Origin: Mesocentrotus franciscanus
Taxonomy: Eukaryota; Echinodermata; Echinoidea; Camarodonta; Strongylocentrotidae
Reading direction: 5' to 3'
NCBI GenBank assembly: GCA_037976565.1
Contig: CP137675.1
Span: 14,907,330 to 14,971,329, forward strand
Length of the DNA: 64,000 nt
The notes under the pieces were generated by a model. It searched no databases. It was not told the DNA's origin and saw only the letters and a program-made list of their open reading frames with translations. The translations under genes were made by a program, and so were the position numbers. This document shows, one piece after another, positions 36,572-41,156 of the stretch; positions within the stretch are counted from its first letter, which is position 1, and every line of letters starts with the position of its first letter.

Positions 36572-39500
36572 GACAGAATTACAGAGGGAGGACAGATAAT
36601 TGCTTTACTTTTCTTTTTCCATGGAAATTTGTATGAAGGTTATAATTTTTTTCTGTTTCTTTGATAAATGTCTCTCTTCTTATCTCTCTTTTCTTTCTTT
36701 CTTTTTTTTTTTTTTTTTTGGGCGGATATTTTGTCATTTTAAACCTTATTGATTTTTAATACAGACCTCCATGGGTCAGTTTCTCCAGATACCATCTCTC
36801 AATGGATAGTCCAGGCCATTAAGGCTGGAGGTGACTTGGCCATCCTACCCCATCAGATACGCGCCCATGATACCAGGGGTGTAGCTTCGTCCCGGACCCT
36901 CTTCCAGAAAATCCCTCTAGAAGACATTTTGTAGGCCATGATACCAGGGGTATAGCTTTGTCCTGGACCCTCTTCCAGGAAATCCCTCTAGAAGACATTT
37001 TGTAGGCCATGATACCAGGGGTGTAGCTTTGTCCTGGACCCTCTTCCAGGAAATCCCTCTAGAAGACATTTTGTAGGCCATGATACCAGGGGTATAGCTT
37101 TGTCCTGGACCCTCTTCCAGGAAATCCCTCTAGAAGACATTTTGTAGGCCATGATACCAGGGGTGTAGCTTTGTCCTGGACCCTCTTCCAGGAAATCCCT
37201 CTAGAAGACATTTTGTAGGCCCTGTATTGTCATGACCCTAACACATTCACATATTGCTACCTATCTGATGATATTTCTAGTGAGGCTGCATTTGCCTCGG
37301 CAGTTCTATCTTGCCTCAGCAGTTCTACATGTATCTTGCCCAAATAAGAAGTAATTGCCCTGCTTCTTCTGGACACCGGTTGCCCTAGCAGCAGATCTTT
37401 TTCCGTTTTGCGTGTTTCATGGTATTATTAAATACAACAGTGTAGTACTATATGTTAGGAAGTAGGTTTATCCAGTCAAGGCCTATAATTCCACAGACCC
37501 ACCATCAATTATTCTGTTGGAATCTGGCAATTATGAAATAGATAGGTAAGTAAAGCGAAATGAAGTACATGTATGATCATGACCGAACATACATATTTAC
37601 TCATTAATGATTCATGCCCGTTTCTGCCGTTCAGATAATATTTTTGATTATTGATTGTACATGTTCCATGTTAATCAAATCACTACCTCAAAACAAATTT
37701 CCCCCTTTTTTGTCGTCCAGATGCAGATTTTCCAAAGCACTATCCTACCAGTTGCCTCCTGGGCTGCATTGACATGGTGGACTGCTTGGCCCAAGAAGAC
37801 TACAGATCACGGGTAAGCTAGAGGAATCCAACTCGTGCTCCAGTAACAATAGGCCTGTCTTCATCAGCTCGAGTTTGCCAAATAACCCGCTATTTTACCT
37901 ATCTCGATCGCAAATTATCCAGCTAATTTGCGTCTTCATCAGCCTGAGTTGCAATTAGCGGGATATTTGGTTGAGAAAATATCCCGAGAAATCTTGGTCT
38001 TGTTTCCAAATATCCTGCTATTTGGGAAATAGCGGGCTGATTTGCGCCCATCCGAGCTAGTTTGGGATGAGCGTATCAGTCTGGTGAAGACGCAATTTCG
38101 AGCTTCGGGATAATATCCCAATTCTGAAAATAGCGGGTAATTTGCCAAACTCGAGCTGATGAAGACGGGCCTATTTGTTCAGGGCTTTATTCCATTGAGA
38201 ATAGAGAATTATAAAGGCTCGTTCAGAGATGACGCTGCCAAACCACTGCATTCTTTTTAAAGGGATTGGGTATCTTTGTCTCAGATCCTAACAAAATCCT
38301 TGATTTAGCTCATGCTGCAATCATAATTATAAAACCTTTAGGTCAGTCAGGAATCCCATGATGTTTACAAGCCGATTGCCCATCTGATTATCAAGATATT
38401 TATGATCGGAATTTGAAATTTCAAAAACCGTTTTCCCAACGGTTTTTATAACACTACACTCTATTGGGGGAAATGAGTATGGTAAAACCGGTCACTCAAG
38501 ATTTTTACATTTTTGAGGCACTTTGATCATTTTGAAGCGCAATTATTTTAGGGCTTCAAAATTACACCATATCACAGACGCTGATAACACGTAAGGCCAT
38601 GCATCTCAGATTTGGCATTGTTAAACAATGCCTTTAATGATGACACAAAGTTTATTGCGCTTCACAATTCCGTATCTTATCACTTCGCAGCGGCAAAACC
38701 TGTGTCAGCAGTTCTTTTATGATGACACAAAGTTTAATGCGCTTCACATTCTGTATCTTATCACTTCGCAGCGGCAAAACCTGTGTCAGCAGTTCTTTTA
38801 TGATGACACAAAGTTTATTGCGCTTCACATTCTGTATCTTATCACTTCGCAGCGGCAAAACCTGTGTCAGCAGTTCTTTTATGATGACACAAAGTTTATT
38901 GCGCTTCACAATTCTGTATCTTATCACTTCGCAGCGGCAAAACCTGTGTCAGCAGTTCTTTTATGATGACACAAAGTTTATTGCGCTTCACAATTCCGTA
39001 TCTTATCACTTCGCAGCGGCAAAACCTGTGTCAGCAGTTCTTTTATGATGACACAAAGTTTATTGCGCTTCACAATTCCGTATCTTATCACTTCGCAGCG
39101 GCAAAACCTGTGTCAGCAGTTCTTTTATGATGACACAAAGTTTAATGCGCTTCACAATTCCGTATCTTATCACTTCGCAGCGGCAAAACCTGTGTCAGCA
39201 GTTCTTTTATGATGACACAAAGTTTAATGCGCTTCACAATTCTGTATCTTATCACTTCGCAGCGGCAAAACCTGTGTCAGCAGTTCTTTTATGATGACAC
39301 AAAGTTTAATGCGCTTCACAATTCTGTATCTTATAACACAGAGGTCAGTGAAACCATACGCATCCTTTGTTGCGTGCAGTTGCCATTCAATTACACATTA
39401 AAAATGAAAATATGGAATAATTAATTAATGTTTATTTAGAGGTGGGTTAGAAATGGAACTGTTGGGATGATATTGCATTTTCATTGTAATACACGTCTTT

Positions 39501-41087
39501 TTAATGATGTTACAAGACTTAAATATATCTTGGGCTTGGTATTCAACCTGTTAAGCTTTTTGTGATTGCTGTTCCCTTCTAACTACTGTCTACTCAACCT
39601 CAAAACTCTGCTATGATGTTCCTTCTTTAGTAGCTTCTCCAATTTCCCAAGGGGATGTTTCTTTAGTCATGCTTCTCATCCATCTTGCTTGTTTGTTTCT
39701 CTCTTTCTTCATCTTTTACCTCAACTGTTTCTTGTCATGATGGTGGGCTTGGTTACTTTCTTTCAAAATGCCACGGCTCATTAAAAAACGGTGATATCAA
39801 TGATAATACAGATTACAAGATTTGTCAGGCTCCTATTCCACATTAATCAAATGCTCATGGTGCACCAGTGGACAGATGAAATCACCTAAACACTTAAACA
39901 AAAGTACATTATGAGTGGGATAGAACATAAAAAATGAAGAGCACATATTAAACAACAACAAAATAGTAAGAAGTTATTACAAAGCATGGTGTTATTTCCG
40001 AAAGCTATGTAATAATCTATGTCGACTATAACAGTTTGTTTTTTTATTTTTATTTGTTATAGTTTCCAGAAGGAGAATCATCATCCCCATATGTTTTCAT
40101 CTGTGAGAACCCACAAGAGTTATTCATCAAATTCCCAGTCAAGGGAAAACATAAAATATGTGAGTATTCTTTTGGCTTTCTTAATACCCCAGTCACACCA
40201 GTGAGACAGACCTACAACAGACTGAACATTACATTAAATTTCCTGAGTGGCTAATAAGTTGTAAGAAGAGTCAAGAGTCAGTTTGCCGGTGTGAGTGAGA
40301 TATTAGGAATTTAATTAGTAAAATAAGGTATAAAACATGAAGTGTTCCCTTACTTACAGGTATAGAGTTGGTAAAATTGAAAAAAAGTGAAATGCATGAA
40401 ATTGTGTCTGTTATTTTGCTTTTTATTTAACCCTTTGACTACTGAATTTTCTCATTCCCATAGAGTTAACACAGGGACCACCAGGTTCCCGTAGCCAATG
40501 GGTTAACACCTCGCAGTTAACATGCTGTGTGATATAGAGTAGAAAGAATGCAAATACAAGAACTGCCCGCTTTACAGCTCTTTTCAAGAAGTTCTTTTAA
40601 CTGTACCTATCTCGTCTTAGCATATTTAGAACTCTCAATCAAGATTCAGTTTCAGAAAGTTACAGTTCTACTCCTTGAATGTTTCATAGTTGACTTGGTA
40701 CATGTATGTGTACCTTTAATATCTTCATAGAGAAAAATGGATTTAGAAATGTATATCTTCTGTTATAAAATTTATGCCACATGGTTGTTAGAGTCAGGAA
40801 TGTTATGGAACATGTTCCCCTCTGTTGCATCTATAGTTTTTAAGACCACATCACTGATTTCAAAACATCACTGCTTTCTAATCATTCTGAAAGCACACAG
40901 AACCTCTTTTTCAAAATCCCTATCACATTTTAATAATGTTAATATAGTTTTTAAATATTGGTAATTTGAATAGTTGTTGATAATTTTTTTCTTCTTTTTC
41001 TTGTTCTTATTTCGTACAGGGAGATTGGATGGAGCCATGCATAAAGCAGCCAAAAAGGGCCTTAGACAGATTCTTCAACACTCATGA
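10298..41087 (+). CDS. TRIP4: TRIP4 gene, activating signal cointegrator 1 (ASC-1), 11 coding exons
   Basis: Eleven exons with compatible phases encode about 579 residues; human TRIP4 is about 581. The order is an N-terminal helical region (residues 1-77), a Lys/Ser-rich linker (78-132), a C2HC5 zinc finger (about 184-221, Cys and His spaced as in ASC-1), a charged region with DDQSDYFSSDTNQWL, and an ASCH domain from about residue 438 (CLSMHQPWASLL, YSPHRGRLWI, CLLGCIDMVDCL, YVFICENPQEL). In vertebrates this protein is the scaffold of the ASC-1 transcription-coactivator and ribosome-rescue complex with ASCC1-3; that role is inherited here by homology. Introns total about 29 kb and are filled with mobile elements. 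One base appears to be missing in exon 4. Confidence 0.93.
10575..10719 (+). CDS. TRIP4: TRIP4 coding exon 2
   Basis: The acceptor is TCTGTACAG and the donor GTAAGTAT. It encodes YLLAISDDQELREYLSQLLD and then a FVEELMRRR segment, matching the N-terminal helical region of ASC-1 where the human protein has REYVTDLLQ and FIEELI. It ends in phase 0. Confidence 0.92.
10738..11000. mobile_element. Probable SINE/LINE 3'-end fragment
   Basis: An (ATA)n run followed by GCATTTGTATAGCGCCGTCT and GAGGCGCAC resembles the tail of the tRNA-derived SINE seen in reverse near 27.84-27.90 kb, which has TTATATAGCGCCTAACACTT. The limits are uncertain. Confidence 0.4.
11307..11698. mobile_element. TTAA-flanked element, family A copy 1 (TRIP4 intron 2)
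   Basis: It starts TTAAAGTGACTCGGTAACA and ends with GATGCCTTTAA, giving TTAAAG termini with TTAA at both edges. The interior word GGTCAGTCAGGAATCCCATG is shared with copies at 25464, 38257, 44082 and 50294. There is no coding capacity. All five copies lie in the same orientation, and three of them are inside TRIP4 introns. Confidence 0.72.
11699..12280 (+). other. TRIP4 intron 2, remaining sequence
   Basis: AT-rich intron with nothing recognised except the polypyrimidine tract and acceptor (CTTTAATCAG) of exon 3 at 12280. Confidence 0.6.
12281..12445 (+). CDS. TRIP4: TRIP4 coding exon 3, lysine-rich linker
   Basis: Exactly 55 codons, from VYRKSATQEKSKKDVSKHKG to PPQVQPNQ, between acceptor CTTTAATCAG and donor GTAATACA. 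The composition (Lys, Ser, Gln, Pro) suggests a disordered basic linker. The corresponding part of the human protein is also Lys-rich (a KRGRKKGR segment). Phase 0 at both ends. Confidence 0.85.
12446..12883 (+). other. TRIP4 intron 3
   Basis: A 438-base AT-rich intron, acceptor ATGTTACAG. No repeats with clear ends. Confidence 0.7.
12884..13143 (+). CDS. TRIP4: TRIP4 coding exon 4, zinc finger, with one apparent missing base
   Basis: After the acceptor the exon reads LQQQPTRNGLSSEDEQSLAL in phase 0. The conserved segment KTKFVPLYSQEGQ and the C2HC5 finger (HPCEC, NCLECGRVVC, GPCIFCGAL) are one frame over. The exon is 260 bases where a multiple of three is needed. One extra C in the CCC run at 12958-12960 would restore continuity to ARPKTKFVPLY. 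A cryptic acceptor at 12932-12933 (exon from 12934) would also restore frame, but it has a poor pyrimidine tract. The finger is the ASC-1 signature domain, a protein interaction module. The donor is GTAAGC at 13144. Confidence 0.88.
13254..13446 (+). pseudogene. Partial tandem duplicate of the TRIP4 zinc-finger exon
   Basis: From about 13256 to 13389 this repeats the 3' part of exon 4 almost exactly. It starts at HLPGHHPCEC and ends at CIFCGAL, and continues into the same intron sequence (GTTTCAAAATCATACGGGT, GAGAGCTGAAGTGATG). It lacks the first half of the exon and the donor: GTAAGC is replaced by GTTTGA, which reads into a stop. About 44 bases present after copy 1 are missing after copy 2. 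It is a non-functional exon copy, or an uncollapsed second haplotype. Confidence 0.85.
13447..13826 (+). other. TRIP4 intron 4, long pyrimidine tract
   Basis: CT/TTC-rich sequence for over 300 bases ends in the acceptor CTCTTGCAG of exon 5. The long open frames here are Leu/Ser/Phe low-complexity and not coding. Confidence 0.7.
13827..14017 (+). CDS. TRIP4: TRIP4 coding exon 5
   Basis: It encodes VCNKEEQEILARNSKKSEKL and then RAIAHKDRLIEFDKT. The first Val-Cys completes the zinc-finger end. The pattern matches the human HEEQDIL and HKDKLLEFD segments. It ends with two bases of a split Ser codon; donor GTTAGT at 14018. Confidence 0.92.
14153..14586. mobile_element. TTAA-flanked element (TTAAAGGG termini) in TRIP4 intron 5
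   Basis: It begins TTAAAGGGAAATT and ends with reverse complement TTAAAGGGCAATCC, with TTAA at each edge. The interior GAAAGTTTGAAGGAAATC and GGAAAGTTATGAATTTTTC is non-coding. It resembles the 29-kb element in style. Some degeneration; no transposase. Confidence 0.6.
14886..15216 (+). CDS. TRIP4: TRIP4 coding exon 6
   Basis: After TTTTCTTCCAG it encodes SVRRTKVHDDQSDYFSSDTN, then NKKFNLDFAGRKVVEQEAEE and ends at REAPK. This corresponds to the highly conserved central block of ASC-1 (DDESDYF, QWL, DFAGRK). The middle (KKREGELREQRHGSR) is charged and probably helical. Donor GTAAGG at 15217, phase 0. Confidence 0.94.
15340..15813 (+). mobile_element. Penelope-like retroelement fragment with GIY-YIG endonuclease domain
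   Basis: The open frame has GIVYNIPCKGCNRSYIGET followed by RPIKERITEHKRDV, AEHAW and KEAINIRLNPNNLNRDNG. These are the landmarks of the C-terminal GIY-YIG domain of Penelope-like elements: the GIY and YIG pair, the following Arg, the distal Glu, and the CCHH-like additions specific to the group. The reverse transcriptase part is absent, so this is a 5'-truncated insertion in TRIP4 intron 6, in the same orientation as the gene. The last residues run into the tandem 96-bp repeat. Confidence 0.85.
15766..15957 (+). repeat. Two tandem 96-bp units at the 3' end of the Penelope-like element
   Basis: Units 15766-15861 and 15862-15957 are nearly identical. Each starts CCAATAGGCCTTGTGCG and contains ATCGATCGAATATTTG, CCGTAGAG and TATAAAACACG. 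A CCAAT box and a TATAAAA box about 65 bases apart give each unit a promoter-like look. Tandem end repeats (pLTRs) are usual for Penelope-like elements. Confidence 0.75.
15926..15998 (+). ncRNA. Candidate hammerhead ribozyme in the Penelope-like 3' repeat
   Basis: Core elements are in the right order. CGU at 15926-15928 can pair with ACG at 15996-15998 (short stem III), with A15929 as the residue 5' of the cleavage point. Stem I can form between 15930-15940 and 15957-15967, with A36-A39 paired to U58-U61 and C40 to G57. CUGACGA at 15968-15974 fits C3-A9 (position 7 is free). GAAA lies at 15993-15996. Stem II pairs GUGU 15976-15979 with GCAC 15989-15992, but leaves A15975 unpaired, which departs from the consensus. 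Hammerheads are known in Penelope-like elements. Activity is not shown by sequence alone. Confidence 0.4.
16001..16317 (+). other. TRIP4 intron 6, unassigned
   Basis: Up to about 16100 this may still be Penelope-like 3' tail; the rest is AT-rich and unrecognised. Confidence 0.4.
16318..18740 (+). repeat. Composite repeat block with nuclear-receptor-like AGGTCA repeats
   Basis: Two unit types alternate. Type 1 (about 150 bases: GAACCGATTGATGGATTACC, CATGTATGTATCTTGCAGAG, AATGAACTGATTAGATTTTG, then AGGTCAAAGGTCAAAGGTCA) fills 16380-16990 and recurs at 17660-18255. Type 2 (about 170 bases: GGTTAAGTTTTTGAATT, GGGTTATCAAGTATCCCCAA, CAAGGTCAAAGGTCATTT) fills 17300-17650 and 18255-18740. The block starts at AGCCGGAGGCATTATG. 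A sub-block (TCTCGCCTGCGTAGCAAAAAGC with a GGCGGC run) begins at 17223. There is no coding capacity; probably dispersed repeats that have been locally amplified. Confidence 0.75.
18741..19657 (+). other. TRIP4 intron 6, unassigned
   Basis: AT-rich, no exon with flanking splice signals and no bounded repeat recognised. Confidence 0.5.
19658..19913. repeat. GGGGGTGTTTCACAAAG foldback element, copy 2
   Basis: The ends GGGAGTGTTTCACAAAGACT and reverse complement GGGGTGTTTCACAAAGACTA are extended by AGATCGACTTTAAGTTGGAC. The copy at 44886 shares the interior GGACGTACAAA / CCAATGCCAGTAAA region in inverted order. Non-coding. Confidence 0.65.
19914..20376 (+). other. TRIP4 intron 6, 3' end
   Basis: Unassigned sequence ending in a weak pyrimidine tract and the acceptor CTCGTTGCAG of exon 7. 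Confidence 0.5.
20377..20561 (+). CDS. TRIP4: TRIP4 coding exon 7, start of the ASCH domain
   Basis: It encodes FVSNTPTNTKQGSSNLT, then a Ser/Lys-rich stretch and QCLSMHQPWASLLVAGIKK. The first residues continue exon 6 (APK then FVSNT, against human PPQWVDHT), so no exon is missing between them. MHQPWASLL is the hallmark opening of the ASCH domain, a PUA-like fold expected to bind RNA or nucleic acid. Donor GTGAGT at 20562 after two bases of a split codon. Confidence 0.94.
20815..20925. repeat. Imperfect palindrome, about 48-bp arms
   Basis: The arm around AAACTATCACTTCCGAGGCG / TCTGGATGTAGCTATCTTTCC is mirrored after a short centre by GGAAAGATAGC / AGATCGCCGAGGAAGTGATAGTTTG. It can form a long hairpin. 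It lies in TRIP4 intron 7 and probably belongs to the same mobile element as the palindrome at 21140. Confidence 0.65.
21140..21186. repeat. Near-perfect palindrome, about 21-bp arms
   Basis: GCGTTGCACCCGGTAGATAG, then TC-GA at the centre, mirrored by CTATCTACCGGTGCAACGC. Only one base of the left arm is unpaired. There is no loop, so it would extrude as a cruciform. Confidence 0.8.
21187..21844 (+). other. TRIP4 intron 7, unassigned
   Basis: AT-rich, nothing recognised beyond a poly(A) run at 21831-21841. Confidence 0.5.
21845..22382. mobile_element. TTAA-flanked element, family G copy 2
   Basis: Same family as 4118-4650: TTAAAGATACT start, interior TGCAGGAATTATGAATATG and TGAGTGACTGACTGACAT, end CTGCAAATGGGACATAG and CCTTTAA, with TTAA on both edges. 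It lies inside TRIP4 intron 7. The two copies differ at many single positions but are collinear. Confidence 0.7.
22383..22823 (+). other. TRIP4 intron 7, unassigned
   Basis: AT-rich sequence without recognisable features. Confidence 0.5.
22832..23732. mobile_element. 901-bp hAT-like element (TRIP4 intron 7)
   Basis: An exact 8-bp direct repeat GTTCTCAC flanks it (22824-22831 and 23733-23740). Termini are CAAGGCTCAAATT and inward-read CAGGGATCAAATT, a 13-bp inverted repeat with two mismatches. Both ends carry C-rich words (GGGGGCGATT at the left; AAAGAGCCCCCGTG at the right). The middle (23030-23390) has overlapping open frames of up to about 108 codons on both strands that I do not recognise. 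No DDE transposase motifs are seen. Confidence 0.78.
23741..24235 (+). other. TRIP4 intron 7, unassigned
   Basis: Nothing recognised. Confidence 0.45.
24236..25094. mobile_element. ATT-flanked foldback element with internal TTAAACACGACTTAGAC-type repeats
   Basis: Termini are GGCCCGTATTCTGAAGTCGT and inward-read GGCCCGAATTCTGAAGTCGT; ATT lies on both sides (24233-24235 and 25095-25097). Each arm is built from many short sub-repeats of GTCTAACT, GTTAAAC and GACTTAGAC, so the arms can pair in several registers. The centre holds unrelated sequence and a GGGCATGCGCAG word. A 3-bp target would suit PIF/Harbinger-type elements; this is inference. Confidence 0.68.
25110..25330 (+). mobile_element. 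tRNA-derived SINE (TRIP4 intron 7)
   Basis: The A-box-like region is TAGTTGAGTGGTTTAATCAC and the B-box-like region GGGTTTGAGCCCCGG, followed by a body with CTCCACCCAGGTGCTAAATG, the same body word as in the other SINEs of this window. Confidence 0.65.
25464..25845. mobile_element. TTAA-flanked element, family A copy 2 (TRIP4 intron 7)
   Basis: TTAAAGGGATCCGGTAACTT start, shared interior (GGTCAGTCAGGAACCCCATG, AGATATTTATGATTGGAA) and an end with GATCCCTTTAA. It sits just inside another TTAAAGGGAAGTCCACCC terminus at 25436, so it may be inserted into an older element. Confidence 0.68.
25846..27159 (+). other. TRIP4 intron 7, unassigned
   Basis: Sequence up to about 26100 may be the body of the older element that hosts family A copy 2. 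After that I see nothing recognisable. Confidence 0.45.
27160..27614. repeat. Inverted-repeat element with TACCCTTTTCAAAGTG ends
   Basis: The left end TACCCTTTTCAAAGTGACT pairs with the right end CACTTTGAAAGGGGTA. The 450-base interior is more GC-rich than the flanks and non-coding. No clear target duplication. Confidence 0.5.
27830..28125 (-). mobile_element. tRNA-derived SINE, near full length, minus strand
   Basis: Read on the minus strand it starts with GTCGTGGTCAAGTGGATACG (A box), has GGTTCGAGTCCCGCC (B box), then GTCCTTTGGCAAGACATTGA, CCACACTCCACCCAGGTGAA and ends with AGCGCTTAGAGAC and GCGCTATATAAGC. It is the most complete SINE in the window and defines the body words found in the others. 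Confidence 0.78.
28272..28392. repeat. Hairpin element, about 30-bp arms
   Basis: GGCTTTGAGTGTGATACAAG and TATTGCT on the left pair with AGCAATATT and CTTGTATCACATG / CAAAGCC on the right. The centre is itself a palindrome (ATTAGACGAGTC, then GACGAGTCTAAT). Confidence 0.7.
28393..28958 (+). other. TRIP4 intron 7, unassigned
   Basis: A 13-bp perfect inverted repeat GCGCAAAATAAGC / GCTTATTTTGCGC lies at about 28552-28590. Nothing else is recognised. Confidence 0.5.
28959..29485. mobile_element. Inverted-repeat element with AAGGGCAAGTC ends (TRIP4 intron 7)
   Basis: Left AAGGGCAAGTCCGGCCAATT and TGCAAGT, right ACTTGCAAATG and GGTCAGACTCGCCCTTCAA, form a roughly 30-bp imperfect terminal inverted repeat. 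TTAA is visible at the left edge and TTCAA at the right. The interior is similar in style to the 14.2-kb element (AAAATTATTGAATTTT, CATGAAACAGTGA). Non-coding. Confidence 0.58.
29486..30165 (+). other. TRIP4 intron 7, 3' end
   Basis: It contains an (AAAAC)n microsatellite at about 29777-29803 and a near-identical pair of about 45-base segments (GAGCCATTAGGAAAGAAATG ... CATATGACAAGCGTT) at 30000 and 30070. It ends in the polypyrimidine tract and acceptor GGCTGGCAG of exon 8. Confidence 0.55.
30166..30284 (+). CDS. TRIP4: TRIP4 coding exon 8, ASCH core
   Basis: It encodes HEGRTWYSPHRGRLWITAAQ and then a helix-like QEEIEAVEADHRHIYD. The human equivalent has EGRSWYTPHRGRLWIAA, so this is the best-conserved part of the ASCH fold. 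It starts with the third base of a split Lys codon and ends one base into the next codon; donor GTAAGA at 30285. Confidence 0.95.
30300..31680 (+). repeat. Degenerate tandem block with CT-rich filler (TRIP4 intron 8)
   Basis: A word set (TTTCATTTGNAGTCCCATGA, TGATATAT, GAGTACTTCATT) recurs at about 30305, 30468, 30858, 31027, 31512 and 31616. It is separated by long CTCTCTT-type pyrimidine tracts of variable length. The open frames through it are Ser/Leu/Phe/Pro low-complexity and not coding. Confidence 0.65.
30761..30850 (+). repeat. 18-bp minisatellite, 5 copies
   Basis: TCTTATGAACTCTCTCCC is repeated five times without a change. The unit is a multiple of three, so it reads as Ser-Tyr-Glu-Leu-Ser-Pro in one frame, but it lies in an intron within a CT-rich tract. 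Confidence 0.9.
31680..32222 (+). repeat. Tandem repeat, four units of about 135-155 bp
   Basis: Units start with GCTTGTATGTTCCTCTGAGA at 31681, 31816, 31951 and 32106. Each continues with GGATTGTTATTAGAA, TCTAGCTTATTTTATTTACG, CACGATGTTGTTTGTGGTAC and CATGTCTGATTTTTAATT. The third unit has about 20 inserted bases. Divergence between units is low, so the expansion looks recent. Confidence 0.85.
32223..33235 (+). other. TRIP4 intron 8, unassigned
   Basis: AT-rich, no bounded repeat or exon. Confidence 0.5.
33236..33500. other. CpG-dense GC-rich island in TRIP4 intron 8
   Basis: About 265 bases are far richer in GC and CpG than the surrounding intron (CCGCGCCCCCTTCGCCGTGG, GTCGACCCCGCGGTCGCC). 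Overlapping open frames exist in several frames on both strands, as expected for GC-rich DNA. The minus-strand frame with DVARWIRRHASYNCVAVRAT and HEPFYPATILRIN looks most protein-like, but I cannot assign it to a family. It could be a captured exon, a retrocopy fragment or a regulatory CpG island. Confidence 0.4.
33501..34641. other. TRIP4 intron 8, with an imperfect palindrome at 34377-34496
   Basis: At 34377 GCGAAAACTATTCGCACTCG and GGAACATCAA are mirrored by TTGATGTTCCTTCGATGCG and AATAGTTTT ending near 34496, around a GGGCCGCCATGGCCC centre. The rest is unassigned. Confidence 0.5.
34642..35140. mobile_element. hAT-like remnant with internal repeats
   Basis: Starts CAGGGGCGTCAATCC and, inward from the right, CAAGGGCGTCATTATAATC. 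The CAGGGGCG terminus resembles the hAT-type ends elsewhere in the window. Flanking ATTCGTA occurs on both sides, but the left one is separated from the end by GGCCTA, so the duplication is not clean. Inside, AGAGTCGAGAACGGTAC plus TCGTCTTCTTTCTCTAA recurs three to four times. Confidence 0.5.
35141..36748 (+). other. TRIP4 intron 8, unassigned
   Basis: AT-rich stretches (35440-35580), a GAGA/GACA run at 36538-36572 and a long T run at about 36700-36718. No exon is supported. Confidence 0.5.
36757..36933 (+). pseudogene. Tyrosine-recombinase fragment
   Basis: About 58 codons read LHGSVSPDTISQWIVQAIKA, then HQIRAHDTRGVASSRTLFQK and IPLEDIL before a stop. The ISQWI helix followed by the AH-x-x-R-G-VA-S block is characteristic of the C-terminal catalytic part of tyrosine recombinases from YR retrotransposons such as DIRS and from Cryptons. 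The distal Trp and catalytic Tyr are absent. It is a truncated relic in TRIP4 intron 8; the AG before it (TTAATACAG) is probably coincidental. Confidence 0.6.
36866..37220 (+). repeat. 71-bp tandem repeat derived from the recombinase fragment, 5 copies
   Basis: CATGATACCAGGGGTGTAGC units begin at 36866, 36937, 37008, 37079 and 37150. Copy 1 is the coding end of the recombinase fragment; copies 2-5 repeat the same stretch with CTTTGTCCTGGACCC in place of CTTCGTCCCGGACCC. Copies 2-5 differ from each other at one position (GGGGTATAG or GGGGTGTAG), alternating. Confidence 0.85.
37221..37720 (+). other. TRIP4 intron 8, 3' end
   Basis: Nothing recognised; ends in CCCCCTTTTTTGTCGTCCAG, the acceptor of exon 9. 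Confidence 0.6.
37721..37812 (+). CDS. TRIP4: TRIP4 coding exon 9
   Basis: It encodes DADFPKHYPTSCLLGCIDM and VDCLAQEDYRSR. The human stretch is EFPNDYPSGCLLGCVDLIDCL. It continues the ASCH domain. Starts with two bases of a split codon, ends in phase 0 before GTAAGC. Confidence 0.95.
37851..38172. mobile_element. Foldback element with about 50-bp inverted ends (TRIP4 intron 9)
   Basis: AGGCCTGTCTTCATCAGCTC and GAGTTTGCCAAATAACCCGC at the left are mirrored by GCGGGTAATTTGCCAAACTC and GAGCTGATGAAGACGGGCCT at the right. Internal sub-repeats (TTTGCGTCTTCATCAGCC, TAGCGGGATATTTGG) can also pair. Non-coding. It begins only about 40 bases after the exon 9 donor. Confidence 0.75.
38257..38637. mobile_element. 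TTAA-flanked element, family A copy 3 (TRIP4 intron 9)
   Basis: TTAAAGGGATTGGGTATCTT start, shared interior GGTCAGTCAGGAATCCCATG, end CAATGCCTTTAA. Its right end touches the first unit of the 82-bp satellite that follows. Confidence 0.72.
38639..39336 (+). repeat. 82-bp tandem repeat, 8 full copies plus a partial one
   Basis: Unit starts (GATGACACAAAGTTTATTGC) lie at 38639, 38721, 38802, 38883, 38965, 39047, 39129, 39211 and 39293. Each continues through CGCTTCACAATTCCGTATC, TTATCACTTCGCAGCGGC and AAAACCTGTGTCAGCAGTTC. Two copies are one base shorter. Substitutions are few (TTTATTG or TTTAATG; CCG or CTG). No spacers, so it is a satellite and not a CRISPR array. Confidence 0.92.
39337..40062 (+). 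other. TRIP4 intron 9, 3' end
   Basis: AT-rich, unassigned; ends with TTATTTGTTATAG, the acceptor of exon 10. Confidence 0.55.
40063..40159 (+). CDS. TRIP4: TRIP4 coding exon 10
   Basis: It encodes FPEGESSSPYVFICENPQEL and FIKFPVKGKHKI. The human stretch has SPFVFICKNPQEM and KFPIKG, so this is the last strand region of the ASCH domain. Ends one base into a Trp codon completed by exon 11; donor GTGAGT. Confidence 0.94.
40160..41019 (+). other. TRIP4 intron 10
   Basis: 860 bases, AT-rich, with a T-rich pyrimidine tract before the acceptor TTCGTACAG. No bounded repeat. Confidence 0.6.
41020..41087 (+). CDS. TRIP4: TRIP4 coding exon 11 with stop codon
   Basis: With the base from exon 10 it encodes WRLDGAMHKAAKKGLRQILQ, then HS and TGA at 41085-41087. 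The human C-terminus has WKLDSKIHQGAKKGL, so the end of the protein is conserved and complete. Confidence 0.94.
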
Positions 41088-41156
41088 TAGGACTAATAGA
41101 GACGGAACTATATAGCTATATAAACATCCATGTATCAAAGTCTCTATCACTTGCAA

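Noticed and set aside
36757..36933. An extra TRIP4 exon following the acceptor-like TTAATACAG
   Set aside because: The peptide has recombinase rather than ASCH features, and exon 8 joins exon 9 at 37721 directly in frame with the expected human-like sequence.
38639..39336. Regular direct repeats resembling a CRISPR array
   Set aside because: The 82-bp units are contiguous without unique spacers, and the DNA is animal. It is a tandem satellite.
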